From positions 1,157,016 through 1,221,015 of the forward strand of contig MU006095.1 of the NCBI GenBank assembly GCA_010093705.1: 64,000 bases of DNA, given 5' to 3'. Source of the stretch: Patellaria atrata CBS 101060 (Eukaryota; Ascomycota; Dothideomycetes; Patellariales; Patellariaceae). Under the pieces are notes generated by a model, which made no database searches, was not told the origin of the DNA, and worked only from the letters and a program-made list of their open reading frames with translations. A program made the translations under genes and the position numbers. This document shows positions 34,156-43,698 of the stretch, one piece after another. Positions within the stretch are counted from its first letter, which is position 1; every line of letters begins with the position of its first letter.

Positions 34156-34944
34156 TGTGATTTTACAATATAGAACAATGTTTAATGCAGTGGCTAGGCT
34201 TCCATGAAGGATAGCCGCGTCTAATAGACATCAGAGTCTTCATAAGGCTGAGAAGGTAAGGTCAGTGGCCCCCTTCCCGTCTGATAGATCGTCCATCACA
34301 ACGGGGGCCAAATTGTGGAGCCAGGGGTCCGATATTGCTTGAAACATATCAAAAGCGGGTAGAAATAGCTGACCAAATGCTTGTTACCACCTTCTGGTCT
34401 CGTAGCTGACAACAGTATTATTGTTTCTCGCCTGCTGCCTAGAATTTACTTACTTTCGAGAGTTTCCGGTCAATAATTGAACGCATGTAAGCAGCTCAAC
34501 TCCAGAGGAGCGAATCTGTCGTCTGGCCAATTGTCTTCCCGCTAATGCAATAAGCCCCTCCAATTGGGGGCCAAAAAATCTTAAGACCCTCAACTAACAT
34601 CTGCACTCGTAGATGGCGCAGTTAAAGCATAGTGTCATTGAGGCCGTCCATAACATGGGGGTATTGCACCGCTCATAGCATGGGGCTCTTTAGGTCCGTC
34701 TATGACTCTATAATAAGGGATATACCTTTATGCGAATCCCAAGGCATAAGTAGGACCCATCTTACGGACGCCCGACTCATAACAATTTGATAGCCGTACG
34801 CAATTTATACATTGCTCCAAACATAAGCCTAGTGGACCTAGGCGAGACGAAACGCAATAGCGAGGCGAGATGACCGAAGCAAAGCTGAATGTAACCGCGA
34901 AGCATTCCATACTATGTTAGTTCTAGCTGACCAAAGGCATACAG
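34156..34944. other. Spacer between the caspase-like gene and the small unknown gene
   Basis: About 790 bp with short GC-rich inverted stretches (for example CCCCTCCAATTGGGGG near 34555). Presumed promoter of the caspase-like gene on the left side. No further gene recognised. Confidence 0.45.
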
Positions 34945-35263
34945 ATGTTCGAAGATGGAAACGAAATTTTAAAGTCATCGGTGGACAAAACCAAAGCGGC
35001 TCCTCCTGTTGGTGATAACCCTTTGCAGTGTGAAATGCATAGTCTGATGTGGTTTCCAGCTTCCAGCAGCCTACAAAAAAAACGAGCGTGTCGGCCTATC
35101 CATCATTGAGAACGGCAGAATCCTGACAAAAAAGATGGTGGTCGTGGAACCTGTGCCAATGAACGGTCAGTGGTGGTATCGGCTGAAGACCCCAGGCGCA
35201 ACAGTGAATTACAAAGACGAGCTGGGAGGGGACTTGTTTTCCGAGGGCAATCTTGTTGATTAG
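34945..35263 (+). CDS. Predicted 87-aa protein, two exons, unknown function
   Basis: Exon 34945-35011 begins MFEDGNEILKSSVDK and ends at a GTGATA donor. Exon 35067-35263 begins after TTCCAG and runs to TAG. The 55-nt intron has a good length and a branch-like TCTGATG. The joined frame is 264 nt and its protein continues AAYKKNERVGLSIIENG, then KKMVVVEPVPMNGQWWYRLK and ELGGDLFSEGNLVD. Alternating hydrophobic and polar residues with a WWY cluster suggest a small beta-barrel like an SH3 or Tudor fold, but no family is recognised. It lies between the caspase-like and DUF6594 genes. Support is composition and a clean splice only; transcription is unproven. Confidence 0.5.
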
Positions 35264-35733
35264 TTGGTTAGGAGACGATCGTCCGGCATGGACGGTTTTG
35301 GTGAGGCGGTATGGGCGCATTTTGCAGCACAGCCTCAGCAGAGGGGGTGTTATTGGGGGCTAAAGCGTAGCCATTTCAGTTCACCGGTGGCACAGGAAGG
35401 CTGTGAACTTTGTTGCTTATAGATCTCTCATAGCCGTCGGAGTTTTTTGCACAATAATTGATGATATCTTTTTCTTAACCAAAAGTTTTTTTGCCTTATT
35501 TTGCTTTGAAATGATGGCTGCTGGTACGGCGTCCCTAACTTTTGTCGATGAGAAGTTTGACCCTTCAACACCAAGTACTGTCTCGACAGGCGTCTTCGAG
35601 AAACGTTACAATTATGACTGCGAAAATGGAACAGTCACCAGTCCACCAGTAAAAAGTTTTTGGCCCCAGCCCCCAAACTTCCGAACAGCTTTTTTCTAAC
35701 CGCTAGATAGAATCGTGGCGCTCGAGAATAACA
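35264..35733. other. Spacer before the DUF6594 gene
   Basis: 470 bp containing the DUF6594 promoter. A frame at 35403-35699 has no recognisable domain and is probably chance. Confidence 0.5.
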
Positions 35734-36858
35734 ATGTCAAGGGAGCCGAATCCCGATCTCGATACAACTTCTTTAATTACCAGAACGGTGGAAGATAGTC
35801 CCAATGGCTATCCTCGCCTGGCCGAATTTTTCGCTAGTGATCACAGTTTCAGTTGCTATCGGAGCTTTGGATATCTTCATGCTCGTGTGCTTCTCAATCT
35901 CCAAGATAAGATCGCTACCTTAGAGCGAGAGCTTGACAGAAGAGACAAAGCTACGAATGATTGTGGTGACGGAATTCGTCTTCAATCTCGTGCTAAAGAC
36001 ATGAAGCTAGACGCAAATGAAACTCTGGAGTTCCAGGAGCGTAGAGAGTATGCTAAAAAACGCAAAGCAGCAGCGCAAACCGAAGAGCAAATCGAAGCTG
36101 CAGATGCTGAGGTGGAAGAGATTGAAGATGAAATTCGAAACAATCGTCCTCGTGAAGAGATCATCGAAGAAATCCGCGTTACCCTAATGAAGTACGATGA
36201 AGTCCTCGTAAAAGCGAGAGATCTCGTCGCTTTCCAGAAACCCTCGAATCGTGACTACGCTAGTATTCGAAACTGGATCTGCAAGAATAAACCTCTCATT
36301 GAGCGGGATCAAGAATTCGTCAAGCGCCGAGAAGATGTCTTATCTCTGCATAGTGGTCGAGAGTGGTCGGGCTTCGACGGTGCTATCGAATCGCTTCTGC
36401 TCAAGCTCGATTGTAAATTGATTAGGGTGAGTGATCCTCCACCTCCAAACCTGGTTTTCTTAATCTCATCTGTCTGTCATGATACGTGTCCTCTGGAATA
36501 TCGTAACTTACAGATCAAGCAGTGGATGTTTATAACGCCAGAACTCCGAAACAAAACTATGGATGACTCTGTCCATTATTATAGCCGCTCCCGAGTAGAC
36601 ATCTTCGTTGGATTGATCATCACTATAATCATTTTCATTCTCCTGATCTTGCCTGTAGTGGCCATGTATCGATTGACCGCAATGAGCACTTCTCCTAATT
36701 CCACTTTCAACGCCATCGGCGTTCTCGTTGTATTTACTCTCCTGTTCTCTGCAGCTATGTCTCTACTAACGAAGGCACGAAGACACGAACTCTTTGCGGC
36801 AAGTGCGGCTTATTGTGCTGTACTGGTGGTCTTCATCAGTAATTTCAGCACTGCTTGA
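35734..36858 (+). CDS. DUF6594-type membrane protein
   Basis: The N-terminal segment YPRLAEFFASDHSFSCYRSFGYLHARVLL, split by family-typical spacing, identifies the fungal DUF6594 family. A long charged helix, probably coiled coil, spans about residues 65-150. Three hydrophobic segments close the protein: around IFVGLIITIIIFILLILP, around AIGVLVVFTLLFSAAM and around AAYCAVLVVFI. An 87-nt stretch at 36427-36513 has a GTGAGT donor after TTAGG and a TTACAG acceptor before ATCAAGCAG, and its removal joins KLIR to IKQWMF. It is a multiple of three without a stop, so both forms stay in frame: 345 aa spliced, 374 aa unspliced. Spliced is more likely. The family is very common in filamentous fungi and its function is unknown. 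Confidence 0.85.
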   Translation: MSREPNPDLDTTSLITRTVEDSPNGYPRLAEFFASDHSFSCYRSFGYLHARVLLNLQDKIATLERELDRRDKATNDCGDGIRLQSRAKDMKLDANETLEFQERREYAKKRKAAAQTEEQIEAADAEVEEIEDEIRNNRPREEIIEEIRVTLMKYDEVLVKARDLVAFQKPSNRDYASIRNWICKNKPLIERDQEFVKRREDVLSLHSGREWSGFDGAIESLLLKLDCKLIRVSDPPPPNLVFLISSVCHDTCPLEYRNLQIKQWMFITPELRNKTMDDSVHYYSRSRVDIFVGLIITIIIFILLILPVVAMYRLTAMSTSPNSTFNAIGVLVVFTLLFSAAMSLLTKARRHELFAASAAYCAVLVVFISNFSTA

Positions 36859-37267
36859 ATGAGTCATCTTTCTGTAATAGTCTTTTGTAGATACCTTTTT
36901 TAATATTGAATACTTTCCTGGTGCATTCATCGACTATTGATCTCTATACAAAAGGTATGATGAATGTCGAAGAAGAAAATCTTAAGGTAGACTCGAAAAG
37001 ACCGTAAAAAAGGTATAAAATACTGTATGTCGTCTAACAAGGTAGTTTGTACTATACCTTTCCCTCTAGTGCTGTCAAATGAAGTAAGGAGACCAATATG
37101 TCCCTCTCTAGTCATGACGTTCCATCTTGCAGGGTCTCTAACTTTACTATCCAGGAAGGACACATGAAAGAAGAGAGACTTATGAAGAACAGATAAGGTA
37201 CATTTACAGTAGAGATGAAGTCGACTTTCAGTTAAGGTAAGTCGTGCAACTACTCCTAACCAATCAG
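36859..37267. other. Spacer before the solo LTR nest
   Basis: About 400 bp, 3' flank of the DUF6594 gene. No gene or RNA identified. Confidence 0.5.
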
Positions 37268-37456
37268 TGTCACGATCTGGATCTATGATCGCAACAGCGG
37301 CTCGGCATACTACGGGTCAGCTAGTCGGCCCGAGCCTTGGCATGGGAAAATATCTCTCCCTTGATTGTAAATAGCTTTCTCTCCTCAACTTATTGTTCTT
37401 AGTCAATTGAGTACTGCTTAAGCCCATGCTACGTATCGAAGATACTCGCTGTGACA
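37268..37456 (+). mobile_element. Solo LTR, family B (189 bp)
   Basis: Begins TGTCACGATC and ends GCTGTGACA, so its ends form the inverted pair TGTCAC/GTGACA with the TG...CA rule of LTRs. It is flanked on both sides by ATCAG (37263-37267 and 37457-37461), a 5-bp target duplication. No internal retrotransposon region is present, so it is the remains of an element lost by recombination between its LTRs. Superfamily cannot be told from an LTR alone. Confidence 0.8.
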
Positions 37457-37504
37457 ATCAGGATCATTCTCCCCGCCCCTAGGAAACCGCTCTCGCAGGC
37501 TGTA

Positions 37505-37606
37505 ACTCGGCTGACGTGCGGAAAAACTCAGCTGATGTAGCCGAACCTCGGCTGACGTCGGCAAAACTCATCTAATACAGTAGTTTAGCCGACGTGCGGA
37601 ATAACG
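37505..37606. repeat. Tandem GCTGACGT-type repeats
   Basis: About four imperfect copies of a motif around TCGGCTGACGTGCGGAAAAACTCA, one of them in opposite sense. A related inverted piece (GCCTACGTCAGCTGAGTTTT) lies beyond the right-hand LTR near 39147-39166. Confidence 0.55.
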
Positions 37607-37735
37607 TATCGCCGGCCTTAGTAACTACCTTATGTCTCCTTTAATAAACTTAAACTTCTAACGTTAACTTATTCTTCCTATATGTAAATCTTAATTTACC
37701 ATTAATTATATTAATTTTTTTTTATTCAATTATAA

Positions 37736-38773
37736 TGTTACAACGGGAGTTTATACTTATAAAGACAAAACAAGACAAGTCTAGAAACGCGCTGTTACGG
37801 CCACAGAACGCAACAGCGAGCAGTGGGCGAGTGGGAGGAGGAAGACAACCACTCGGCACAACCACGGGAAGAGTCAGTGATATGGAGATCACGTGACTTG
37901 AACGTTTGGACGTTTGGTCGCAGGGAAACAACCAGACGACCAGAACGACCAAACTACCAACAGGAAATGGGACGGTGAAGAAGGAATACTTAAGGACGCT
38001 CCTTTACGCATGTATTTAGATTCTTCGTAGTTCTTCTTACCAATATATCTTTCTATAAGATCGGATGTTACGGTCTACGATTTAACTCTACTTTGCCACG
38101 CTGTTTCCATACAGTACGCTTTGTCTCTAGTTGTGAGCCTTGCCCAAAGAGTTAAGGACTCAGCAAATTATATCGTTAATTTGAAGTGCCTAACTCACAC
38201 GACCTCCTATCATTAACAGAACCTACCTTGAGGTTGATCACGTTAGTGAGAAGCCTGGCGCGTTTATAGACTTGTCTTGTTTTGTCTCGATAAGTATAGA
38301 CTCTCGTTGTAACACGCGCCAGGCTTCTCACTAACGTGATCAACCTCAAGGTAGGTTCTGTTAATGATAGGAGGTCATGTGAGTTAGGCACTTCAAATTA
38401 ACGATATAACTTGCTGAGTCCTTAACTCTTTGGGCAAGGCTCACAACTAGAGACAAAGAGTACTGTATGGAAACAGCGTGGCAAAGTAGAGTTAAGTCGT
38501 AGACCGTAACATCCAGTCTTACAGAAAGATATGTTGGTAAGATTAGAGAGAAGAACTACGAAGAATCTAAATATATGCGCAAAGAGCGTCCTTAAGTATT
38601 CCTTCTTCACCATCCCATTTCCTGTTGGTCGTTTGGTCGTCTGGTAGTCTCGACGACCGAGCGACCGAACGTCCAGATCACGTGATCCCTGGTCACTTAC
38701 TCTTGCCCGCAGATCTCCCGGGTAGTTCCCCTCATCCACCGTCTACGTCCCTTTACAACTTGTGGCCGTAACA
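37736..38773 (-). mobile_element. Outer solo LTR, family A, minus orientation, interrupted by a second LTR
   Basis: Reads on the minus strand from TGTTACGGCC at 38773 to its other end at 37736, where the plus strand shows TGTTACAACG. Total about 510 bp once the insertion at 37793-38314 is left out. Flanked by TATAA on both sides (37731-37735 and 38774-38778), a 5-bp target duplication. It lies in AT-rich sequence, 37640-37735 and 38779-38937. Confidence 0.8.
37793..38314 (+). mobile_element. Inner solo LTR, family A, plus orientation (522 bp)
   Basis: Starts TGTTACGGCC and ends CGTTGTAACA, with TGTTAC/GTAACA terminal inverted hexamers. It is bordered by CGCGC on both sides (37788-37792 and 38315-38319), a 5-bp target duplication. 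It sits in reverse orientation inside an older copy of its own family, which creates arms of about 460-470 bp that read as a palindrome. The right halves of the two copies are nearly identical while their left halves differ strongly, so they may be subfamilies. Confidence 0.82.
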
Positions 38774-38937
38774 TATAAATAAGTTTTTAATCTATATTTG
38801 TTTTTTTAATTAATTATAAATTAATTACTTTAAAAATATAGCTAATTTTTTGAAAGATTATATAAATAAGTTCTATTTAATTTCAATATTATAATTATAA
38901 TTAAAATATAATTTTTTAATTAATTTAAATTGTTATA

Positions 38938-39120
38938 TATCACAGCGAGTATCTTCGATACGTAGCATGGGTCAAATCAGTACTCCATTGACTAAGAACA
39001 ACAAGTTGAGGAGAGAAAGCTATTTACAATTAGGGGAGAGAAATATTCCCATGCCAAGGCTCGGGCCGACTAGCTAGCCCGTGGTAGCCCGAGCCGCTAC
39101 TGCGATCATAGATCGTGACA
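38938..39120 (-). mobile_element. LTR-like sequence, family B, minus orientation
   Basis: Matches the reverse complement of the family-B LTR at 37268-37456 along its whole length, ending with the plus-strand ...GATCGTGACA. No matching target duplication is obvious, so it is either an older insertion or was rearranged. Together with its opposite-facing partner it forms the outer arms of the apparent palindrome. Confidence 0.7.
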
Positions 39121-39292
39121 ATATGCCGAGTTTATCCTCTTAGCGCCTACGTCAGCTGAGTTTTTAGGACTCACCAGTAACCCGAGCTCACTCACTCCTA
39201 GTTATAGCTCTACAGACTTCGAATTTCAAAATGTAGCTCTCGTACCTCCTATTCCCCAGGAACACAAATCTCAGCAGAGAGCGAAAATCAAG

Positions 39293-40429
39293 ATGCCCAA
39301 CCCACCTCCGGATATCTCCCCACCCCCCTCTTACACCACTCTCCCCCTAACAACCCTTAAACTCTCGCATCATCCTCTCTCTTCCCCAACAGCAACCCCC
39401 ATAGTCATCGTCTCCCTCTCGCGGCCCGGCGCTCATAATGCCTTTACCAACACCATGATGCTAGAGCTCGAGCAAGTGTACAGCTATTTCGACGTCGATG
39501 ATAGGGTCCGCTGCATCGTTTTGACAGGGGAGGGTAGGATATTTTGCGCGGGGGCGGATTTGACGCCTGAGCATGGATTCAAGGGGGGATTGGAGAGGGT
39601 GAATGATCATAGGGATGGGTAGGTAATTTCCATCATTATGGGCTGGAAGAATAGAGGTTGCGTGAGGAGCTAGGCGAAGGATGTAGCCAGTGAATGGAGG
39701 TAAGATAGGGGTACGTGTATGCATTCAGCTGACGATGAGTTAAACAGAGGCGGCCGTATCGCTCTCGCAATCCACAACTGCCGCAAACCTACCATCGGCG
39801 CACTCCAGGGCTCCGCTGTTGGGATTGGAATCACAATGACTCTTCCCATGAGCATTCGAATCGCTTATTCTGCCGCAAAGATCGGGTTTGTGTTCGCTCG
39901 ACGGGGTCTAGTGATGGAAGCATGCAGTTCCTTCTTTCTACCTCGTCTAATTAGCTTTTCTCGGGCTATGCATCTTATCACGACTGGGGCAACCTATCGT
40001 GCTGATGACAAGCTGCTGGAGAACTTGTTTAGTGAAACGCTCGATTCGCCAGATAAGGTTTTGCCGAGGGCGTTGGAGATCGCGGAAGAGGTGGCAAAGA
40101 ATACGAGTACGGTGAGTACGTACTTGATGAAGGAAATGATGTATAGGGATACGGGAAGTCCGGAAGGCCAGCATTTGCTAGATTCGAAGATTTTGTATGA
40201 TCTGTTCCAGAGTCCGTAAGTAGCGTCTTGTTCTTCTTCTGGATAGCAATAAAATTAATGATAAAACAGGGATAATAAGGAGGGTGTGAGGGCCTTCTTG
40301 GAGAAACGAGATCCCAAATTCTCCGATACAGTAGAGACGTTTGCACCTGATGCATATCCTTGGTGGGAACCAGTTGACGTCTTGCGGAGAGCGAAGCCTA
40401 AAGGGTATGCTTGGAAACCTAAGCTGTGA
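39293..40429 (+). CDS. Enoyl-CoA hydratase/isomerase family protein
   Basis: Crotonase fold; acts on acyl-CoA thioesters. Three exons, 39293-39618, 39748-40215 and 40270-40429, give 317 aa. The oxyanion-hole segments are IVSLSRPGAHNAFT and IFCAGADLTPE in the first half, and KPTIGALQGSAVGIGITMTLP in the second. A family-typical acidic residue is seen in KIGFVFARRGLVMEACSSFFLP, where the second Glu of hydratases would sit. The protein ends in PKL, a plausible peroxisomal PTS1 variant, which would place it in peroxisomal beta-oxidation or a side-chain pathway. Exact substrate is unknown. It starts about 170 bp from the LTR nest but looks intact. Confidence 0.9.
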
Positions 40430-40603
40430 GATTAGACGTGAAAATATAGATTAGTCATGAAATCAAGATATAGTGCTCCAGTCCTAGATCGATTTTCAAG
40501 GTTCATCATTTGTATTTTGTTACTTTCAGAGTATTTGAAAGCTATGCCGAATTCCCATCATAACCACACCTGCAAGTGAACTGTCCATGAATGAAATACA
40601 CGC

Positions 40604-41524
40604 TCAATAGAAAGTGTTTGGCCTGGTAGCGCTGAAGATCCTCCTGGTTGATCTCTTGGCGATGCGATGGGGGAGAGGGAACTTGAGATCCTTCTCGAGG
40701 AGCTGCTTAATATACGGGCGTCTGATGTCGACAGTCTTCTCGACCTCAATAACCTTGAGAATCTACAAGCTCAACGTAAGCATTGTTCATAGTCTGGAAA
40801 TTGTTTATACTTACGTGGATCGATCGGAAACGGGATCGATGCCTGGCAGCCATATCCTGATAAAGGGCCTCAACTGCATCTGTCCGCGACAGCTCACGGT
40901 ACTCTTTGTACATGTTGTGTGTACCGGAGCGCGAGTCGTATCGAATCCAGATACCAAAGTTCTTGACTTTCTGTGGGCGCTTCTCGTGGATCTGATACCG
41001 CTTAGTATTTCTTCAATCCCTAGTTCAAAGGCGACGACTTAAACCCACCTCATTGACCGTAACGATCTCACCGGTTGTCTTCTTGACCTTCCTTAGCTTG
41101 GAAAGGAAATACCAGAATCGTGATTTGGCAACGACTTGGTTAGGAGCAAAGATTCGCATGCGGTAGAGCTTGGGCGTCGGGTTTGTCTCTGTGGGCAGAT
41201 GACGCCCGATCACCTGGTATTCCTGAAGACGACCTACGAAAATTCTAATCAGTTCAAATTCTTGAGAAAGCGCTGTTCTCTAGATTCCATGGGTGGATTG
41301 CGAGATTATTCCTTGGGCACGCGATGCATGTCTATTCCTAGCATGACAGCGTAGTATATATACGTCGTGTTCACATTCTAATTCCATTGAATATTCACTC
41401 CATTGCTGATACCCTTTGCTTGCGTCTGTACGGTGTTGTGGTATCATAAAGTGACGTTCCAGGTTGACCGCTTCGAGGTTGTTTCCATCGGGAGTGAGAG
41501 AATGAAGAAAATGCGCTTACCCAT
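40604..41524 (-). CDS. rpl20: 60S ribosomal protein eL20 (L18a family)
   Basis: Component of the large cytosolic ribosomal subunit. Four coding exons: 41524-41521 (only ATGG), 41233-41049, 40991-40815 and 40762-40604. They give 174 aa, the family length. Characteristic stretches are [58 protein letters not shown] and [18 protein letters not shown], ending [10 protein letters not shown]. The first coding exon carries just the start codon and one base, followed by a 287-nt intron, an arrangement common in fungal ribosomal-protein genes. I looked in that intron for a C/D snoRNA and found no convincing pair of boxes. Confidence 0.97.
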
Positions 41525-41969
41525 CTAAAAGAATGTCAGTTATAGCTTGAAAAGAGAATAAGGATCAAGTGCAATCTCACCTTATGTTTTCTGTTGTCGT
41601 TCGTCGGGGATGGTCGTCGTCGGCTTGAAAATGAAGTTGGTCTACTTGCGAATTCGCGGTTGTGGGTGACCAATTGCTCGTTACGAAATTTAGCCGAAGA
41701 GCCGCATCTTATAGGCGGGCAGAACAACAAGTAGCCGAGCCTTGGGAATGAATGTCAACAATACAACTTTCCTTCTTCAGGATAAATTCTCTTTAGCTGG
41801 GCCGACTTTTGGTGGACTTAATTCCTTGGATCACTGCAAACATGCTTTGATCTATCAATTACTCTCGTTTTGTCGTACTGTCATACCCACATGGACGTGT
41901 GTTGACAGCAAGAATTGCTTTGGTTAATCTAGGTACTCCAGAAATTTTGCTAAAGAACCGACGTAGACA
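41525..41969. promoter_or_regulatory. Divergent promoter, eL20 / Csn12-like
   Basis: 445 bp between the two start codons. The eL20 side should hold a ribosomal-protein promoter and leader; I could not name a specific element. Confidence 0.6.
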
Positions 41970-43698
41970 ATGTCCAAGCTGTTTGAAGAATTCAGGACTG
42001 CTATGAACGATTGCAACGGCAATCTACTCTCGCAATGTATCACACCAATAAACCCTTCATATGATTCAGACCGACTACAATCTTTCTATGAAGCATCAGA
42101 CGCCTCGGGGGTCGAAACTGACATCCGATACGAGATTATCTATCACAGAGATATCGATCTTCCGAAGGATGAAAAGAGAATATGGCTCGATATATTCGTG
42201 TTATACTGGAAAGCTGTAGCCGTGATGCAAACTAGTGAAGACTTTATGCACACAGGTATCGCGACGACCAATTGGAATAAAGTCTATGTTGTTTGGAAAG
42301 AGGTAGCAAATGCGGTTCTTCAGGGTTTTCAGAAGGAGTTCATCCATGTATGGGCTATACCGTGCCTATATGTGGTGGGCAAGTACCTTAGAGTATTCGC
42401 AATCAAGGCCGACAGACAGTTCGCAGATTTGCCAACAAATGGTTTCCAAAATGCTTTACTAAATGCTTTCGGTGATCTAATCGGTAAGCACGATAATCTG
42501 GAGGATTCAGCAAGACAAATCAACAGGATATTCAGTCTTTGTATTGGTGATAGGTATGTAGCGATATTATACTAACTTTGGACTACTTGTACTGAGAACG
42601 TGATAGAAATTCACTTGACGTCTCGCGTAAATGGGCTATCTACTACACAGCGAATTTGTTATTCAAGACATATTTCAAGTTGAGCTCTTTCAACCTTGCA
42701 AAGAATATCCTCAAATCATTCGCAGCAGCCAAGGATGATCTACCTCCTCTAGGATCATTTCCTAAAGCTCAACAAGTGACCTTTCTGTACCACGCTGGCA
42801 TTGTATATTGCATAGAAGAGGACTACAGCAAAGTAGAATCTCCAGGTACTTTTTGATCGAAAATAGCTAACATACTCTCTATCTAGGCCGAAGAACACCT
42901 CTTCGAAGCATTCCGCCAATGCCACAAGGATGCGCACAGGAACAAAGAGTAGGTATTCTGAAACCCAGGTTCATCCAGCGTCCACATTACTAATCATATT
43001 TCAAGGCTAATACTAACCTATCTGATCCCCATTCACCTACTCACCTCTCACCAGATACCTTCAGCTGCGCTCTTAGCGTCTTATCCCCGTATCCAATCCT
43101 TGCTCGGTCCTATCATAACTGCCGTCCGCCAAGGGGATCTGAAGACATTTGATGCCACCATGAGGAGAGAACTCGTTAACCTTACAAGACTCCGGATCTT
43201 TCTAACGGTTGAGCGAAGTCGTGACATCCTTATCCGGAACCTGATACGCAAGGTATACCTTCTTGGCGGTTATGAGGATCTTAGAGAAGGTCAAACTGAA
43301 GCAGACCGTGTACTGCGAAGTCGCATTCCTATTTCGGAAATCCAGGCCGCATTACATTTCAGCCTTGGATACGAAGAAGATATGCTAGATTCCGACGAGG
43401 TGGAGCAACTTCTCGCCAATATGATATACAAGGTTTGTAATCTCCTCTCATTTGTCTTCTCACATGATCGCGCGAAAGGGTGGCGTTTCTGCCTGACGTC
43501 CTGGCTACCTTCCTCGGCTAGCGACACGTCAACCCCATCAAAATGCGACCGTACAGAACTTTACGCGTCGCATATTCGATTCACACCCTAGTACAAGGCT
43601 GACAGCTTCTGCAGAATCATATGAAAGGCTACATCGCTCGAGACCGTGGAATCCTTGTCCTGAACAAGAAAGGAGCTTTCCCCGGCACAGGGGCCTAG
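41970..43698 (+). CDS. PCI-domain protein of the Csn12/Thp1 (PCID2) family
   Basis: Five exons, 41970-42553, 42607-42832, 42887-42948, 43006-43432 and 43615-43698, give 460 aa. The N-terminal part, FVLYWKAVAVMQT with WNKVYVVWKEVANAVLQGFQ, and helical repeats such as RKWAIYYTANLLFKTYFKL precede the C-terminal PCI winged helix (RNLIRKVYLL, RIPISEIQAAL, EVEQLLANMIYKNHMKGYIA, ILVLNKKGAFP, broken here into short pieces). Family members sit in TREX-2 (Thp1), which couples transcription to mRNA export, or in a COP9-like complex with the Csn12 name. Csn12 fits the length and start. The end at FPGTGA is close to the usual family C-terminus. Confidence 0.9.

Noticed and set aside
35403-35699. 98-codon frame upstream of the DUF6594 gene
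   Set aside because: No recognisable domain. It probably spans promoter and leader sequence.
37793-38773. Foldback or MITE-type DNA transposon with 460-bp arms
   Set aside because: The CGCGC and TATAA duplications fit two separate solo LTR insertions, which explain the inverted arms without a foldback element.
41234-41520. snoRNA in the first intron of eL20
   Set aside because: Ribosomal-protein introns often host snoRNAs, but I found no convincing C/D pair or H/ACA layout.
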